From assembly GCA_003023745.1 (NCBI GenBank), contig PXYV01000005.1, forward strand, positions 1-64,000: a stretch of 64,000 nucleotides of DNA, given 5' to 3'. Of the stretch, positions 52,018 to 62,874 are shown in pieces (within the stretch, counting starts at the first letter, position 1; the number at the start of each line of letters is the position of its first letter). The translations under genes and the position numbers were made by a program. A model generated the notes under the pieces. It had not been told where the DNA came from. It saw only the letters and a list, made by a program, of their open reading frames with translations, and ran no database searches. The stretch is from Sulfobacillus acidophilus (GTDB taxonomy: Bacteria > Bacillota > Sulfobacillia > Sulfobacillales > Sulfobacillaceae).

Positions 52018-53105
52018 CGCAAGACTCCTTCTTCCCTGAGCGTAAAATGAACCCAGCAGGTTAAAGACCAATGGGACCATCCGCGGTCCGATGCCCAGGC
52101 GGCATCCGACCAGATAGCGGAACGATGCCATCCCATCGGATCGGTGTCCGTTCGCTGAGCCTCTAGCCAAGCGGCCTGGACATAAGACTGAATGCGGTTG
52201 GCGACCTGCCTTTCGACTTGTCGGTCGAGCCCAATCGCATCGGACCCCGACACATTGCCGAGAATGACGCCCGAATAGTCCAAGTGAACCGATGCTGCGA
52301 TCGTGGATTGGCGGTGGTGGATGGCCAGGTGGCTGCGCCCCCGAATTAATCCAACGACGAGCGGCGTGTGGTCAAGCGTGACGGAAATGTTATCCCGAAG
52401 GAGCCGACCGGTAAGGTAGGACCAGCCGATGGTGGCTTCGGGCGACCAGCTTACGGGATAGGGTGAACGCAGCACCAACAGGCGCGTTAAGGTAAACTGA
52501 CCCTGATGGGGATGAACCCAAACCACGCTTGGCGTGATGCCCGGGGTAACGATTTCGGACCAGACCCGCCACCCGCGACCGGGCCAACGAATTCCCTGGC
52601 ATCGACAAGTCAAGGCATTGTACAGTCCCACTTCTGGCACAACTTCGACGGGAGGGATTAATGACACGACGGCGGCAGCGTTGGGAGCTCCGACAATCCA
52701 GGTGGTCAGCACGAATCGCCCCGAATCCGCCATCGTCATCAAGGTCGAGCGCCAGATGCGGGTTGGCAGCGCACTTGACAGGCAGACAATCCGGACTTGT
52801 CCGAGGTAGAGTGTGCGGCTTTCGCGCCGTTGCGCGGAGAGTAATGCGGATAGAAGGTTTGGCGCCGTGACGTGGATGGCATAAAATTCTTGGCTTTGGG
52901 GTGTGGTCGCCAAACTGGCGGCGGTGGTCGTCACGTTGGGAAAGGTAAACGTATAGTTGGCCTGTCCAACCCCTGGCGCTGGATCGATGCCAATCGCGGC
53001 CACTGCTGCGCGCATTTCCACGGGATGTTGATCCCAGCATCCCGATAAACTCAAGGCGAGAAGACAGAGTCCGATGGCACGCAGTTTGCCCCGTTTCTTA
53101 CGCAT
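52014..53105 (-). CDS. Spore germination protein GerAC-type (Ger(x)C lipoprotein)
   Basis: LSLSGCWDQHPVEMRAAVAAIGID lipobox and GerC start; operon context. Confidence 0.88.
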   Translation of the reverse strand: MRKKRGKLRAIGLCLLALSLSGCWDQHPVEMRAAVAAIGIDPAPGVGQANYTFTFPNVTTTAASLATTPQSQEFYAIHVTAPNLLSALLSAQRRESRTLYLGQVRIVCLSSALPTRIWRSTLMTMADSGRFVLTTWIVGAPNAAAVVSLIPPVEVVPEVGLYNALTCRCQGIRWPGRGWRVWSEIVTPGITPSVVWVHPHQGQFTLTRLLVLRSPYPVSWSPEATIGWSYLTGRLLRDNISVTLDHTPLVVGLIRGRSHLAIHHRQSTIAASVHLDYSGVILGNVSGSDAIGLDRQVERQVANRIQSYVQAAWLEAQRTDTDPMGWHRSAIWSDAAWASDRGWSHWSLTCWVHFTLREEGVLR

Positions 53106-54591
53106 CGTCTGTCCACCTAAGGTCAGTAGCCCGGCCCTCGGTTAATCGCCGACGCAGCGCACGCCATGGCACGCGCCACGTGAAATTTTCCCAGTCCTTG
53201 GGGCGCCATGGACTCAGTGGACTCAAATACGGCGTGCCGAAGGACGTTAAACTGACCAGTTCGACAGACATGGCGAGCGTGACCAGCATGACGCCATAGA
53301 TCCCGAGCACAAAAGCTCCGACCAGCACGCCCCAGCTCATGAAACGCCAGGTGGCTAATAGCTCGTAGGTGGGAACACTAAAGAGGCTCAGAGCAGTAAA
53401 GGTCATCAGCACGATGATTTGCGGGCTGACGAATCCCGCTTTGACGACGGCTGTGCCGACGACGATGGCTCCGACGGTTCCCAGCGTGGTGGCCAGCACC
53501 TTCGGCAAACGCACGGCTGCCTCGCGCAACACTTCAATCACTAAAATCATGACGACAACCTCCACGAACGGAGTAAAGGGCAGCCCTGTATGACTCCCTG
53601 CAATGATGTTGAACAAGGTGGGGGAAATCAGGTCGGGATTGACTTCGGTCAAGGCGATGTACCATCCGGGGAGCATGACGCCAAAAGCCCAGGCTAAGAG
53701 GCGAATAATGCGGATAAAAGAGGCGTCATACCAGGCTGCGTTATAGTCTTCCGACGTACGATAGAAATCACTTAAGGTGGCGGGCACAGTTAAGACGAAA
53801 GGGTCGCCTTGTATCGAAAGCGCAACCTTGCCACTTTGGAGTTGGAGAGCGACCCAGTCGACACGTTCACTATAGCGGACGGTGGGGAAAAGTGCCCACG
53901 GATGATCTCGGATAAGGCTGCCTAAACGCGTCGCATTGGTCGCACTATCGAGGGTTAGTGAGCGGAGGCGATCGCGCACACGGGTAATCACCTCTGGCGA
54001 AGCTAAACTTTCGCAATAGATCAAATCGCAGCATGTCGGGAACCGCAGGCCAATCGACAACCGTTCCACTACCAAGTCGGGAGTAGCCAGGCGCTCTCGA
54101 ATCTGCGCGATCTTGACATTCTCGAGTTCCACAAAGGCGTCTTGGGGGCCGCGAATCGTTTGTTCGGTGACGGGCGACTCGATGTCGCGGTGGGGTGGTT
54201 TTGCGAAGTCTATCAACACGGCTCCGGGTTTTTTGGCAGTGACAATCGCCGTTTGACCGCGCCATACGCCCGAAATGACACGACTCCAGAGTTGCACCGG
54301 GCGGGACGAATGCCCAATGTTGTCCAGCGTGTCTGGGGAGTCCGACTTAAGAAATGTGGTCAGCTCCTGGCTGTCCACTAGACCATCGATCCAAACCACT
54401 AGACGCGACCCGGTTTCTTGGACGACGAGGTCAGGAGCATGGGTGGCGTGTTCTCGAAAAAGACGGGCCAGGGTGCGAATGTCCGTGAGATTGAGTGCTT
54501 GTTGGGCGACTTGCGATTGGATGTGATGATGCCATGCGACGAGCACCGCATGAAGACGCTCTATGTCTTGGGATAAGGATTCGATGGGCAC
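53098..54591 (-). CDS. Spore germination protein GerAA-type
   Basis: GerA family: IVTAKKPGAVLIDFAKPPHRDIESPVTEQTIRGPQDAFVE, C-terminal TMs. Confidence 0.92.
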   Translation of the reverse strand: MPIESLSQDIERLHAVLVAWHHHIQSQVAQQALNLTDIRTLARLFREHATHAPDLVVQETGSRLVVWIDGLVDSQELTTFLKSDSPDTLDNIGHSSRPVQLWSRVISGVWRGQTAIVTAKKPGAVLIDFAKPPHRDIESPVTEQTIRGPQDAFVELENVKIAQIRERLATPDLVVERLSIGLRFPTCCDLIYCESLASPEVITRVRDRLRSLTLDSATNATRLGSLIRDHPWALFPTVRYSERVDWVALQLQSGKVALSIQGDPFVLTVPATLSDFYRTSEDYNAAWYDASFIRIIRLLAWAFGVMLPGWYIALTEVNPDLISPTLFNIIAGSHTGLPFTPFVEVVVMILVIEVLREAAVRLPKVLATTLGTVGAIVVGTAVVKAGFVSPQIIVLMTFTALSLFSVPTYELLATWRFMSWGVLVGAFVLGIYGVMLVTLAMSVELVSLTSFGTPYLSPLSPWRPKDWENFTWRVPWRALRRRLTEGRATDLRWTDDA

Positions 54592-54999
54592 GTGAGCAAT
54601 CCTTTCCGAGAGTCTTTTTCTATAACAACGGCCGTCGTATTAGTGTTGCGAGGCCATAGTCTTTTTATCCATGCGTGAGTATCCCGTCAGTTGCAGCGAT
54701 GAATAAAACCGGGCTGGCCGAGTAAAAAAGCGCAGTCCGCATGAAACAGGCACTCGCATCGCGTCTAGGCAGCCAAATTCGCATCCGGGCATCTTGCCGC
54801 TGCGACTAGGCAATAGAAACACGCAGGGTAAACTCGAGGGCGTATCGTTTGGCAATGGACTCAAACGGCGAAAGGACGCTGTCGGGCCCCATCTCGGCAA
54901 CCTATTGTTGACATTGCCGAAGCATTCTATCGTGTGGGGACACGGAGCGATGACCACGGCAGTGGGGAAAACGATTCGATCCCTCCAGTGGTCGAGAAG

Positions 55000-56856
55000 T
55001 TAGGGTGTTGGGGATTTGGTCGTATCATCCGTCGGCTCAGTTAAATGCATGGGTACCGTGCCAATCATCACGTCGGTCCGGTGTCGCAGCGCCGCCCCGA
55101 TCGCTTGGCCCATACGGTTATGTAACAGTTCTTGACCCCAGGTATCGGGAACAATCTCTGGAATGAGAACCAACACCCGTTGTTTGGAGCGACGGTCGAC
55201 GGTCTGGATGAAACGCAAGAGCGGGCGGACCACCGAGTGGTACTGGGATTTCAATTCGACCAAGCGCACCGGTGGGTTCCACTGCGCCCAGGAGGAGCGA
55301 AATGTGGCCATCTCTTGGTCAGAGTCGTCACCTTCGAACACCACGACCACTGCCAGCACCTGGTCGCTCAGAGAGAGCGCGTGGTCGAGGGCCCGACGCG
55401 TGAGCTCCGTGAGGTTGGGGGTAATGGGCACGACCACAATCGGACGCGGACGCGGCGTTAACGCGGCAGGGATTTGTCCAATTTTGAGATCCACCCCCAC
55501 CCGCTTATAGTAGCGATGAACCTGCAAGAATCCGATAATCAGGATGGGGACGGCGAGCACGACGACCCACGCACCTTCGGTAAATTTGGTCGTCACAAAC
55601 AAAATGGTCGAAATTCCGGTCGCGATGGCACCGGCCGAATTGAGTACGGCGCGGACTTTCCACCCCGGTGGCCGAACTTTTCGCCAGTGAAAGACCATGC
55701 CGGCCTGCGACAGCGTGAATCCCGTGAACACGCCAATGGCATACATGGGGATTAACGCCTGGGTGTTCCCATTGACCGCAACCAATAACGCGGCAGCGGC
55801 AATAGCTAAAAAAAAGATGCCACGTTCAAAAACTAAGCGATCACCCCGGACCGCAAACGAGCGGGGCGCATAACCGTCGTGCGCCAACAAGCTGAACAAT
55901 ACAGGTAACCCGCCAAAGGAGGTGTTGGCGGCCAGTCCCAAAACCACCATGATCGTTAGGGAGACAAAGTAATAAGCCCAATTGCGGCCTACAGCATCGG
56001 TCATGACCCGACTTAAGAGAGATTGGGAATTGGTCGGGAGCGCGCCGAAGCGAACGGTCAGCAACGCAATACCCAGTAACATGCATGCTAGAATCGCCCC
56101 TAAGAGCCACTCGGTGCGCTTGGCGCGAAGTTGCCGCGGTTGCCGAAAGAGCGGGACCCCGTTTGCGATGGCTTCAACTCCGGTGAGTGCTGTTAGTCCT
56201 GCGGCAAAGGCCTTCATTAAGAAAAAGATGCTGACATGCGGTGCAGCAGCGGCCGCAATGGGCGATGGTTTGGTTACGGCGGGGTGGACTAATCCCACCA
56301 GCAACACCGCTAACAGACCGACAATAAACAAAAATGTAGGCAGCAGGAAAGCCCTGGCGCTTTCGCCGACACCGCGCAAATTGAGAAAGGTGATAATGGC
56401 CAGAAGGAGTAGACACAGTGGCAATGTGGCGCCGAGCAGGCTAGGGAAAGCCGATGTCAGCGCTTGGATTCCGGCCGAGATGGAGATGGCCACGGTGAGT
56501 GTGTAGTCGACGGTGAGAGCTGCTCCGGCTAAAAGGCTGGCCCGTGCCCCTAGATTTTCCTTCGAAACGGCATAAGCTCCGCCACCGCGCGGGTAAGCAT
56601 CGATGACCTGGCTGTATGACAGCACAAGAATCGCCAAGAGACCGGTAATGGCCAGAGAAATTGGCAAAAGATAGCGAAGGCCGACTGCGCCTACGGCAAT
56701 GAGCACCAGCACAATAGCCTCAGGACCGTATGCAACGGATGTCAATGCATCCAAAGAAAGGGCCGCTAATCCTTCTGAGGTCCCGATTTCCTCAGTCTCT
56801 GCATCTTTAGATCGTAGTGGTCGGCCGACCAAAAGGCGCCATATGTCCATAGCCAA
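55000..56856 (-). CDS. APC superfamily permease, KimA-like K+ importer
   Basis: LSLDALTSVAYGPEAIVLVL, YPRGGGAYAVSKENLGARASLLAGAALTVDYTLTVAISISAG; resembles B. subtilis KimA along its length. Confidence 0.8.
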   Translation of the reverse strand: MAMDIWRLLVGRPLRSKDAETEEIGTSEGLAALSLDALTSVAYGPEAIVLVLIAVGAVGLRYLLPISLAITGLLAILVLSYSQVIDAYPRGGGAYAVSKENLGARASLLAGAALTVDYTLTVAISISAGIQALTSAFPSLLGATLPLCLLLLAIITFLNLRGVGESARAFLLPTFLFIVGLLAVLLVGLVHPAVTKPSPIAAAAAPHVSIFFLMKAFAAGLTALTGVEAIANGVPLFRQPRQLRAKRTEWLLGAILACMLLGIALLTVRFGALPTNSQSLLSRVMTDAVGRNWAYYFVSLTIMVVLGLAANTSFGGLPVLFSLLAHDGYAPRSFAVRGDRLVFERGIFFLAIAAAALLVAVNGNTQALIPMYAIGVFTGFTLSQAGMVFHWRKVRPPGWKVRAVLNSAGAIATGISTILFVTTKFTEGAWVVVLAVPILIIGFLQVHRYYKRVGVDLKIGQIPAALTPRPRPIVVVPITPNLTELTRRALDHALSLSDQVLAVVVVFEGDDSDQEMATFRSSWAQWNPPVRLVELKSQYHSVVRPLLRFIQTVDRRSKQRVLVLIPEIVPDTWGQELLHNRMGQAIGAALRHRTDVMIGTVPMHLTEPTDDTTKSPTP

Positions 56857-57054
56857 AGTGTACCACAGCCAACATCCCCAGGGGCGTCACGCATGTTGGG
56901 GATGTCACGGCGAACCAATTCAACGACCCTAATCGGACAAGACCAGACAAAGTGAGGGTGGACACCAGGCCACCCGTTTTCCGCAGATCAACTTGAAAGC
57001 GCGATACGCGTAGCGTGATAGTTAATAATTGGCACATGCGTCGTGAAGCGGCCT

Positions 57055-57279
57055 TTAATGTAGTGTTTGAATCGTATTAATGACCACCACGCCCACCATG
57101 AAGAGGACATAGATTCGAAGCCCCCAAATCAGGCTTTTGAGTCCAGGCCCCATTTTCAGTAAGTCCAATTGCTCGACGGCGTGCAGTGACGAGCGATACT
57201 CGTTCAAAGCTTCGGCCACCAGCATGATATCGTCGTCTGAACGATTTTCGGACGCATTGTCAAAGGTCATTTCTGCCAT
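57055..57279 (-). CDS. Small single-TM protein
   Basis: Start MAEMTFDNASENRSDDD; C-terminal TM; directly downstream of the Nramp-like gene. Confidence 0.5.
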   Translation of the reverse strand: MAEMTFDNASENRSDDDIMLVAEALNEYRSSLHAVEQLDLLKMGPGLKSLIWGLRIYVLFMVGVVVINTIQTLH

Positions 57280-57321
57280 GAATCCTACTCCTTTTCTTGA
57301 ACGGTCGAACATGGTGCGTGA

Positions 57322-58641
57322 TCACTTCAGTCCCGGAATAATGACCGTAAGCGCGTAGACGATGCCAGCTACAGACACAAAGACCCCGACCCCGACGCCA
57401 AGAATGTTTAACCACCACGTGTTGCGGTGCACTCCCATGATGGTCCGGTCATTCGCCAAAATGAGAAGGAAGCCAATGGCTGGAGGCATCGTCAGTACCG
57501 CGATGACATTGACTAAGATAACTACCAGCTCCAAAGGAAAGCCAGGCAGCAACACCACGGCACCGCTGACGGCGGCGACTGCCAGCAAAATGACATAAAA
57601 CCCTTTCGCCTGGCGAAACGAGCGATTAAGACTGTGCGCCACTTTCGTGACCTCGCCAAACGCGTAAGCCGAGGATGTTGAGATGGTAATGGCTGCTACC
57701 AACCCCGCTTCCAGAATGCCTAAGGCAAAGAGCGTGGCGCCAAAACGGCCCGCGTAAGGAATTAACGCTTGCGCAAATCGCGCGGCTCCATATTGGCTTG
57801 CATTCATGTGGTGAAGAAAGAGTGGGGCGGTGGCGATAATCGCGGCGCAGGCGGCGATTGTCGCCAAGAACGCTCCAATCGCAGTGTCGAGGCGCCCGTG
57901 TTGGATGTCCTTGACCGAAAGGCCTTTGTCAGAGACGGCACCTTGTTGGAAAAATAGCATCCAAGGGGTAATGGTGGCTCCAATATCGGCCAACAGAATA
58001 ATGAGCGTATTGTCATTCATGCCGCCCGGCAAGGGTCCCCAGGTCACGAAGGCACGCCCGACTTGCGCCCAGTCGGGGTGCACTAATATCGCCACGGGAA
58101 TGAAGACCAGGTTGAATAACGCAAACGCTAGGGTCATGCGCTCCCAACGCCAATAGCGCTTGGACAATACTGCGGCAGCAATGATGAGTAATGCACCCGC
58201 CACGGCGACGACTGGAGGGATGCCAAAGAATCCGGCACCTGCCACGATGCCGATAAATTCTGTGACGAGCGTCATCACATTGGTTGCTAATAGGTCAATC
58301 ATCGCGAAATTACCCCAAAATCGGCCGAAGCGTCGATAGATCAGGTCGGCGTGGCCAGTTTTGGAGACTGCGCCCAGGCGTACAGTGATTTCCTGCGCGA
58401 CGAATGCAAGTACGAACGTGAAGACCACAAACGGCAGGAAGAAACCAACGCCAAACTGTGATCCGGTGGCAGAATACGACAGCATTGACGGGGCATCGTT
58501 TTCTCCTAGCATGACGAGTAACCCAGGGCCAATCAACAGCCAGAACAGCCGCCATCGACGATGTTGGTAGTGCGCGTTGAGAACCTGCACGCGATCGCGC
58601 GTGCGCTGTTTTTCTTCTTCATTTATGGGCCTAGTAATCAT
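57322..58641 (-). CDS. Nramp-family divalent metal transporter, divergent
   Basis: GPGLLVMLGENDAPSMLSYSATGSQFG (TM1) and ADIGATITPWMLFFQQGAVSDKG (TM6); Nramp fold-length TM pattern. Confidence 0.82.
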   Translation of the reverse strand: MITRPINEEEKQRTRDRVQVLNAHYQHRRWRLFWLLIGPGLLVMLGENDAPSMLSYSATGSQFGVGFFLPFVVFTFVLAFVAQEITVRLGAVSKTGHADLIYRRFGRFWGNFAMIDLLATNVMTLVTEFIGIVAGAGFFGIPPVVAVAGALLIIAAAVLSKRYWRWERMTLAFALFNLVFIPVAILVHPDWAQVGRAFVTWGPLPGGMNDNTLIILLADIGATITPWMLFFQQGAVSDKGLSVKDIQHGRLDTAIGAFLATIAACAAIIATAPLFLHHMNASQYGAARFAQALIPYAGRFGATLFALGILEAGLVAAITISTSSAYAFGEVTKVAHSLNRSFRQAKGFYVILLAVAAVSGAVVLLPGFPLELVVILVNVIAVLTMPPAIGFLLILANDRTIMGVHRNTWWLNILGVGVGVFVSVAGIVYALTVIIPGLK

Positions 58642-58723
58642 GCGTTAACCCCCTGAGGATGTGAGCCTCGACTTCGTTTGTTAACCAAGGGCAATAACAC
58701 CATATAAAGCGTGATCGCGTTGG

Positions 58724-58954
58724 GTGAATTGTCCCGAGAAAAATGTGAATAAGCATGAGCCAATCCACCACTTCCTTGGATACGAGGCGGTCGGCTGGGT
58801 GACTCGCGGTGGCCGCAGCGGTTTCGAGCTGACCGAAGGCACCTTCTTCTCACTCCATCAACATTCTTATGCGGGTTGTCCGACCTGTCACAGGGCCGTC
58901 GTCTTTGCAAGATCCGTCCGGTATCGAATCGAAAATTCTTCCAAGTTGTCGTAA
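58724..58954 (+). pseudogene. Possible GroES-like alcohol dehydrogenase fragment
   Basis: HHFLGYEAVGWVTRGGRSGFELTEGTFFSLHQHSYAGCPTC resembles a GHEAVGxVxxxG...G...CGxC segment, but short and isolated. Confidence 0.25.
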
Positions 58955-59145
58955 CTTTGGCAGTTACGGAGGATTTTTGGGGATCGTGGGGCCATGTGCG
59001 GTAGACCATAGGCCACTGGGCCTTACCGAATCTGACAAAATACGCTTAATCTCGCTAACATGAGGGATGCGTCTTCCAGTCAACGGTCCATCCCTGACGT
59101 TGAATCCGAGGATTTTTAATATAAAGAGATTGTGTGGTGGTTTGA

Positions 59146-60366
59146 TTGCTCCGTGCTAATCGATGGTTTGTGCTAACCGTGGTGCCCGGTCTGGCGTTGG
59201 GCATCGGCTGGTTTAGGCAGACAGCGGTGGTACAGGCCGGATTTATTCCTACATACCGGGCTTCAGCGCTCATTTCACGAGACAATGGGCCGATGACATC
59301 AATCAGGAGCGACTCAGTGTCGCGCATAATCGTTAAGGCGGCGATACCAACGGACACGGCTGTCAGATCCACTGAAATCACGGTTCACGCTCGGTCCACC
59401 AAACATCCGGCGAACGCTGCGAAAAAATCTCAACGGCAGATTAAGAAAGCCGATAAGGCCACGCCTATGGTGTTAGGCTACTATGTCCCGGGAGTCGCGG
59501 CGTTGGCTGATCTCAGGGCTCATGCCCAACAAATCACAGCCATTGCTCCGTTTTGGTATTCCTTGCGCGTCAACGGCACCCTGCATGACCTGGGTTCGAG
59601 TGTGAGTCTAACCCGTTGGTGCGTCGCCCACCACATTGCGGTCTACCCTATGGTGATTAACGGTTACGGGAACACGAATGCGCTGCAAAATCCCACATAC
59701 TACACGCGTGACTTGGCGTTTCTCGTAAAATTGGCACGTACTTCCGGATATGCAGGACTCAATCTTGATTTTGAGTCGTTGAACAATGACGATGAAGGGC
59801 TTTTGGATCGCTTTGTGGCGGCTCTGGCGCATGAACTGCATCGGGAAGGCAAGAAACTGATTGTGTCGGTGGGGCCTAGAACCAGCAACAGTAACGGCTA
59901 CCACGTTTATAATTACCAGAGTTTGGGGGCATCGGCCAACTATGTGGATTTGATGCTTTACGACGAGCACGACAATACCAGCGCGCCCGGACCGGTTGCT
60001 GGATTAAATTGGGCGGACGCGATTGTGCAATATGCTCGGGCTACCATTCCGGATTCTAAAATACTTGTAGGGCTTGCGGGGTATGGATACAATTGGGCTT
60101 CTACCGGATCCACCACGGTGACGGACGCCCAAGCCCTCAATCTGGTTGACCGCTACGGCTACGACTGGGACGGGGGATCGGTGCAGGAACCGGAAGTGAC
60201 GTATAGCGTCGATGGAGTGCGACACGTGGTTTGGTTTGAAGATAGCTATAGCGAAGCGTTCAAGGTCCGCTGGGTGAGACAATATGGGCTCGGCGGCGTG
60301 GCCTTATGGGCTCTGGGCCAGGAAAATCAAGGTGTCTGGGCTATGTTGCACACGATGTTGCCCTAG
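59146..60366 (+). CDS. GH18-family protein (YaaH-like spore/cell-wall hydrolase)
   Basis: N-terminal signal anchor; AGLNLDFESLN catalytic-type motif; VGLAGYGYNW; GGVALWALGQE. Confidence 0.88.
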   Translation: MLRANRWFVLTVVPGLALGIGWFRQTAVVQAGFIPTYRASALISRDNGPMTSIRSDSVSRIIVKAAIPTDTAVRSTEITVHARSTKHPANAAKKSQRQIKKADKATPMVLGYYVPGVAALADLRAHAQQITAIAPFWYSLRVNGTLHDLGSSVSLTRWCVAHHIAVYPMVINGYGNTNALQNPTYYTRDLAFLVKLARTSGYAGLNLDFESLNNDDEGLLDRFVAALAHELHREGKKLIVSVGPRTSNSNGYHVYNYQSLGASANYVDLMLYDEHDNTSAPGPVAGLNWADAIVQYARATIPDSKILVGLAGYGYNWASTGSTTVTDAQALNLVDRYGYDWDGGSVQEPEVTYSVDGVRHVVWFEDSYSEAFKVRWVRQYGLGGVALWALGQENQGVWAMLHTMLP

Positions 60367-60825
60367 TTCGGTGCGGTGTAGGTGATTCAGGCTGACCGCG
60401 AGTAAGCCGCCATCGTGATCTCTCATTTGCAGTTGAGACAACGCGACTGGCTGGGCCGAATTGGAGCCAAGCATTCGGGGAAGTGCGGGACTGTACTGAG
60501 ATGAAAACCGACTAGACGGAAACTCCGCCACACGCACAGTATTGGCTGGTGGAGGTGGTGTAACGAATGGAGGACGGTGTCTGTCGCCCCATTGAGACTG
60601 GAAAGTCCACACCCTTGAAACCGCCGTGTGAATAGCGCTGGAGCGTCCGTGTCAGCACCAACTCCGATGTGATTGGCTCACCTAGGTTAGTGCTTTTGGC
60701 GTGCTACGGGTCCCATTGCCGTGAGCGACAGGGGTCTTTTGCGCGCCATAAATGGCCAGTCATCGTGATTTGGTTTGTTCGGGTCCATCCTGGTATCGTT
60801 CACGTCCGGCCGCGATCCCTATGGG

Positions 60826-62874
60826 CTAGTGGATGGCTCCGATGATCATGCCGATTAGCGCGAAGATCCACACATAGGCCACGTATTGCGTCACACGTCC
60901 CGATTGGATGCGTTGGATGTTTCGACCCAGCCAGGTGCCCATCTGCATCATTGGTCGGTACAGCTGTTCTTCCAGTCGATTGATAACCGTATGGCGGTAG
61001 AAGTGGGCTTGTTGGCGTTGGGTTCGCTCGCGCGACAATCCGTAAAACCGGCTAAAGGCCAGGCGAATGGGATGCGTAAATCCTTCTGCGGACCAGGTGG
61101 TTTGGGGAGAAAATGGGGTGGCGCCCCCATTCCAGGGAGCGACCCGACGAAGTGGTTTTCGTCGAACGAAGTGGCGGATCAGACCGACCACGACACTTAA
61201 GAAGAGCGCCATAAAGAGCAAGACATAGGGGTCGCCCACGTTAAAGCTTTGTGGGAAGAACACGGTGCCTTGGGCGCCGGGGGCCGGGATCAGATTGGCA
61301 CCGATGGGTATTAAAGGCAAAGCCGTCTGTGGGTGAATAAAACTCGGTGCCACCACGGGACTGTTGGACGTCAAAAACGAATGCAATGAGCGATTAAGCC
61401 AAGGCAAAAACCAGGGAACGCCGGGTCCTGGCACCAACATCAGCAACAACGGCAGCGCTAAGGCCCAGACCCACTCTCGAGCCGGGGGGGCGATGTCTTT
61501 GGCCGAGCTTCGATGAATGCCTAAGAATATAAATCCAAACCAGCGTAAATATGCGGCAAGGCCGATGGCCACTGTAAGCGCGATGAAGCCGGCCGTGATC
61601 ATCAAGGCGAGGTGCACTAAAGCCACGCTGGTGGACGTCGAGATGGGCTTTAAAATGCTCTCCAACAAGAGCCATTCGCCGACAAATCCTCCCAGTGGCG
61701 GAAAAGCGCCGAGCGCCAGGATACCGAGGAGAGATAATAGAGCCGTCGCGCTTGATGTGTGAATGAGTCCGCCCAACCGGTCTAAGGTATGGCCCCACTG
61801 TCCGGTGTAGTCGCTGGCGGCAAAGAGCACAAACTTGGCGCCCGCATGCATGACCAAGAGGACAATGGCGCTATCTAGTGCTAAACTGGACCCCACGTTG
61901 TGGGGGGCAACCAAAGAGAGAATACGCCACAGAGCCAACGCGGCAAAGACTAGGCCAAGAATTTCCAGCGTCGAATAGGCGAGCACCCGTTTGACATGCC
62001 GGGACACCACGCTGTACAAGGCACCGCTTAACGCGCCCAGCACGCCCAGCACCAACATAACAATCGCCCAAGACAGACCGCTTCCGGCAATCTCGGTCAT
62101 CGCCAGAACCCCGCTGACAGCCAAGGCGGTCAAAAGGCCGGAAAATATGCCAGCCACCACGCCGGGGGCCTCGGGCTCTGCCATCGGCATCCAGATCATG
62201 ACCGGGAACAATCCGGCCTTTACGCCAAAGGCCACCAATGCCATCAACATGATGATGTTCGTGACTGCTGGTGAATGCGTCGGCGCTAGGCGGGCCAACC
62301 GGATCAGCGAGTCCGACAAAAACTGCGTGTGGGTAGGCATGAGCCACGCTAACGCGATCAAGAGCAACATTCCACCAAATTCCGACAACGCCAAGAGCGC
62401 CCACCCGGCATTCCAAACCGGGCGTGAACGCCGGGTGGTCACCAAGCCCAAGTAGGTGACCGCCGAAATGAATTCCCAGGTTAAAAGCAGCATAAGCCCG
62501 TCGCCGCTCCAGACATAGACGCCAACCCCCGCCATTAAGGGCAACAGGGCATAGAAGACACGATGGCTGTCGGTCCGTCGCATTGTCAGCAGCGTTGCGG
62601 ACAAAAACAAGATTCCCGCGACAATCGCCCATAAGCCAGCGAGCGGCAAAGGCGCCATGACCAGAGTCGGCCAGGGGTGGGGCAGCGCCATTCGGCTGGC
62701 GTGAGCGGGAGAGAGGCTAAAGGACATGACAACCAGCGCAACCGACCCAACCGTCATGACAAAACTGAGCCAATGGCGAGTCCAGCGCGGCTTGAGCGTT
62801 GTCAGCAAGGCTGCTCCGGCCAGCGAGATGAGAGAAAACCCGATCCAACCCATCACCCAAAGTGAGCCGTTCAT
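60826..62874 (-). CDS. Hydrogenase-4 component B-like / NuoL-type proton-translocating subunit
   Basis: Proton-antiporter M domain, C-terminus YSAEGFTHPIRLAFSRFYG...LYRPMMQMGTWLGRNIQRIQSGRVTQYVAYVWIF as in HyfB/HycC; start MNGSLWVMGW at 62874. Confidence 0.88.
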   Translation of the reverse strand: MNGSLWVMGWIGFSLISLAGAALLTTLKPRWTRHWLSFVMTVGSVALVVMSFSLSPAHASRMALPHPWPTLVMAPLPLAGLWAIVAGILFLSATLLTMRRTDSHRVFYALLPLMAGVGVYVWSGDGLMLLLTWEFISAVTYLGLVTTRRSRPVWNAGWALLALSEFGGMLLLIALAWLMPTHTQFLSDSLIRLARLAPTHSPAVTNIIMLMALVAFGVKAGLFPVMIWMPMAEPEAPGVVAGIFSGLLTALAVSGVLAMTEIAGSGLSWAIVMLVLGVLGALSGALYSVVSRHVKRVLAYSTLEILGLVFAALALWRILSLVAPHNVGSSLALDSAIVLLVMHAGAKFVLFAASDYTGQWGHTLDRLGGLIHTSSATALLSLLGILALGAFPPLGGFVGEWLLLESILKPISTSTSVALVHLALMITAGFIALTVAIGLAAYLRWFGFIFLGIHRSSAKDIAPPAREWVWALALPLLLMLVPGPGVPWFLPWLNRSLHSFLTSNSPVVAPSFIHPQTALPLIPIGANLIPAPGAQGTVFFPQSFNVGDPYVLLFMALFLSVVVGLIRHFVRRKPLRRVAPWNGGATPFSPQTTWSAEGFTHPIRLAFSRFYGLSRERTQRQQAHFYRHTVINRLEEQLYRPMMQMGTWLGRNIQRIQSGRVTQYVAYVWIFALIGMIIGAIH

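Noticed and set aside
56857-57050. ydaO (c-di-AMP) riboswitch upstream of the KimA-like gene
   Set aside because: Conserved ydaO core sequences were not recognisable on the transcribed strand.
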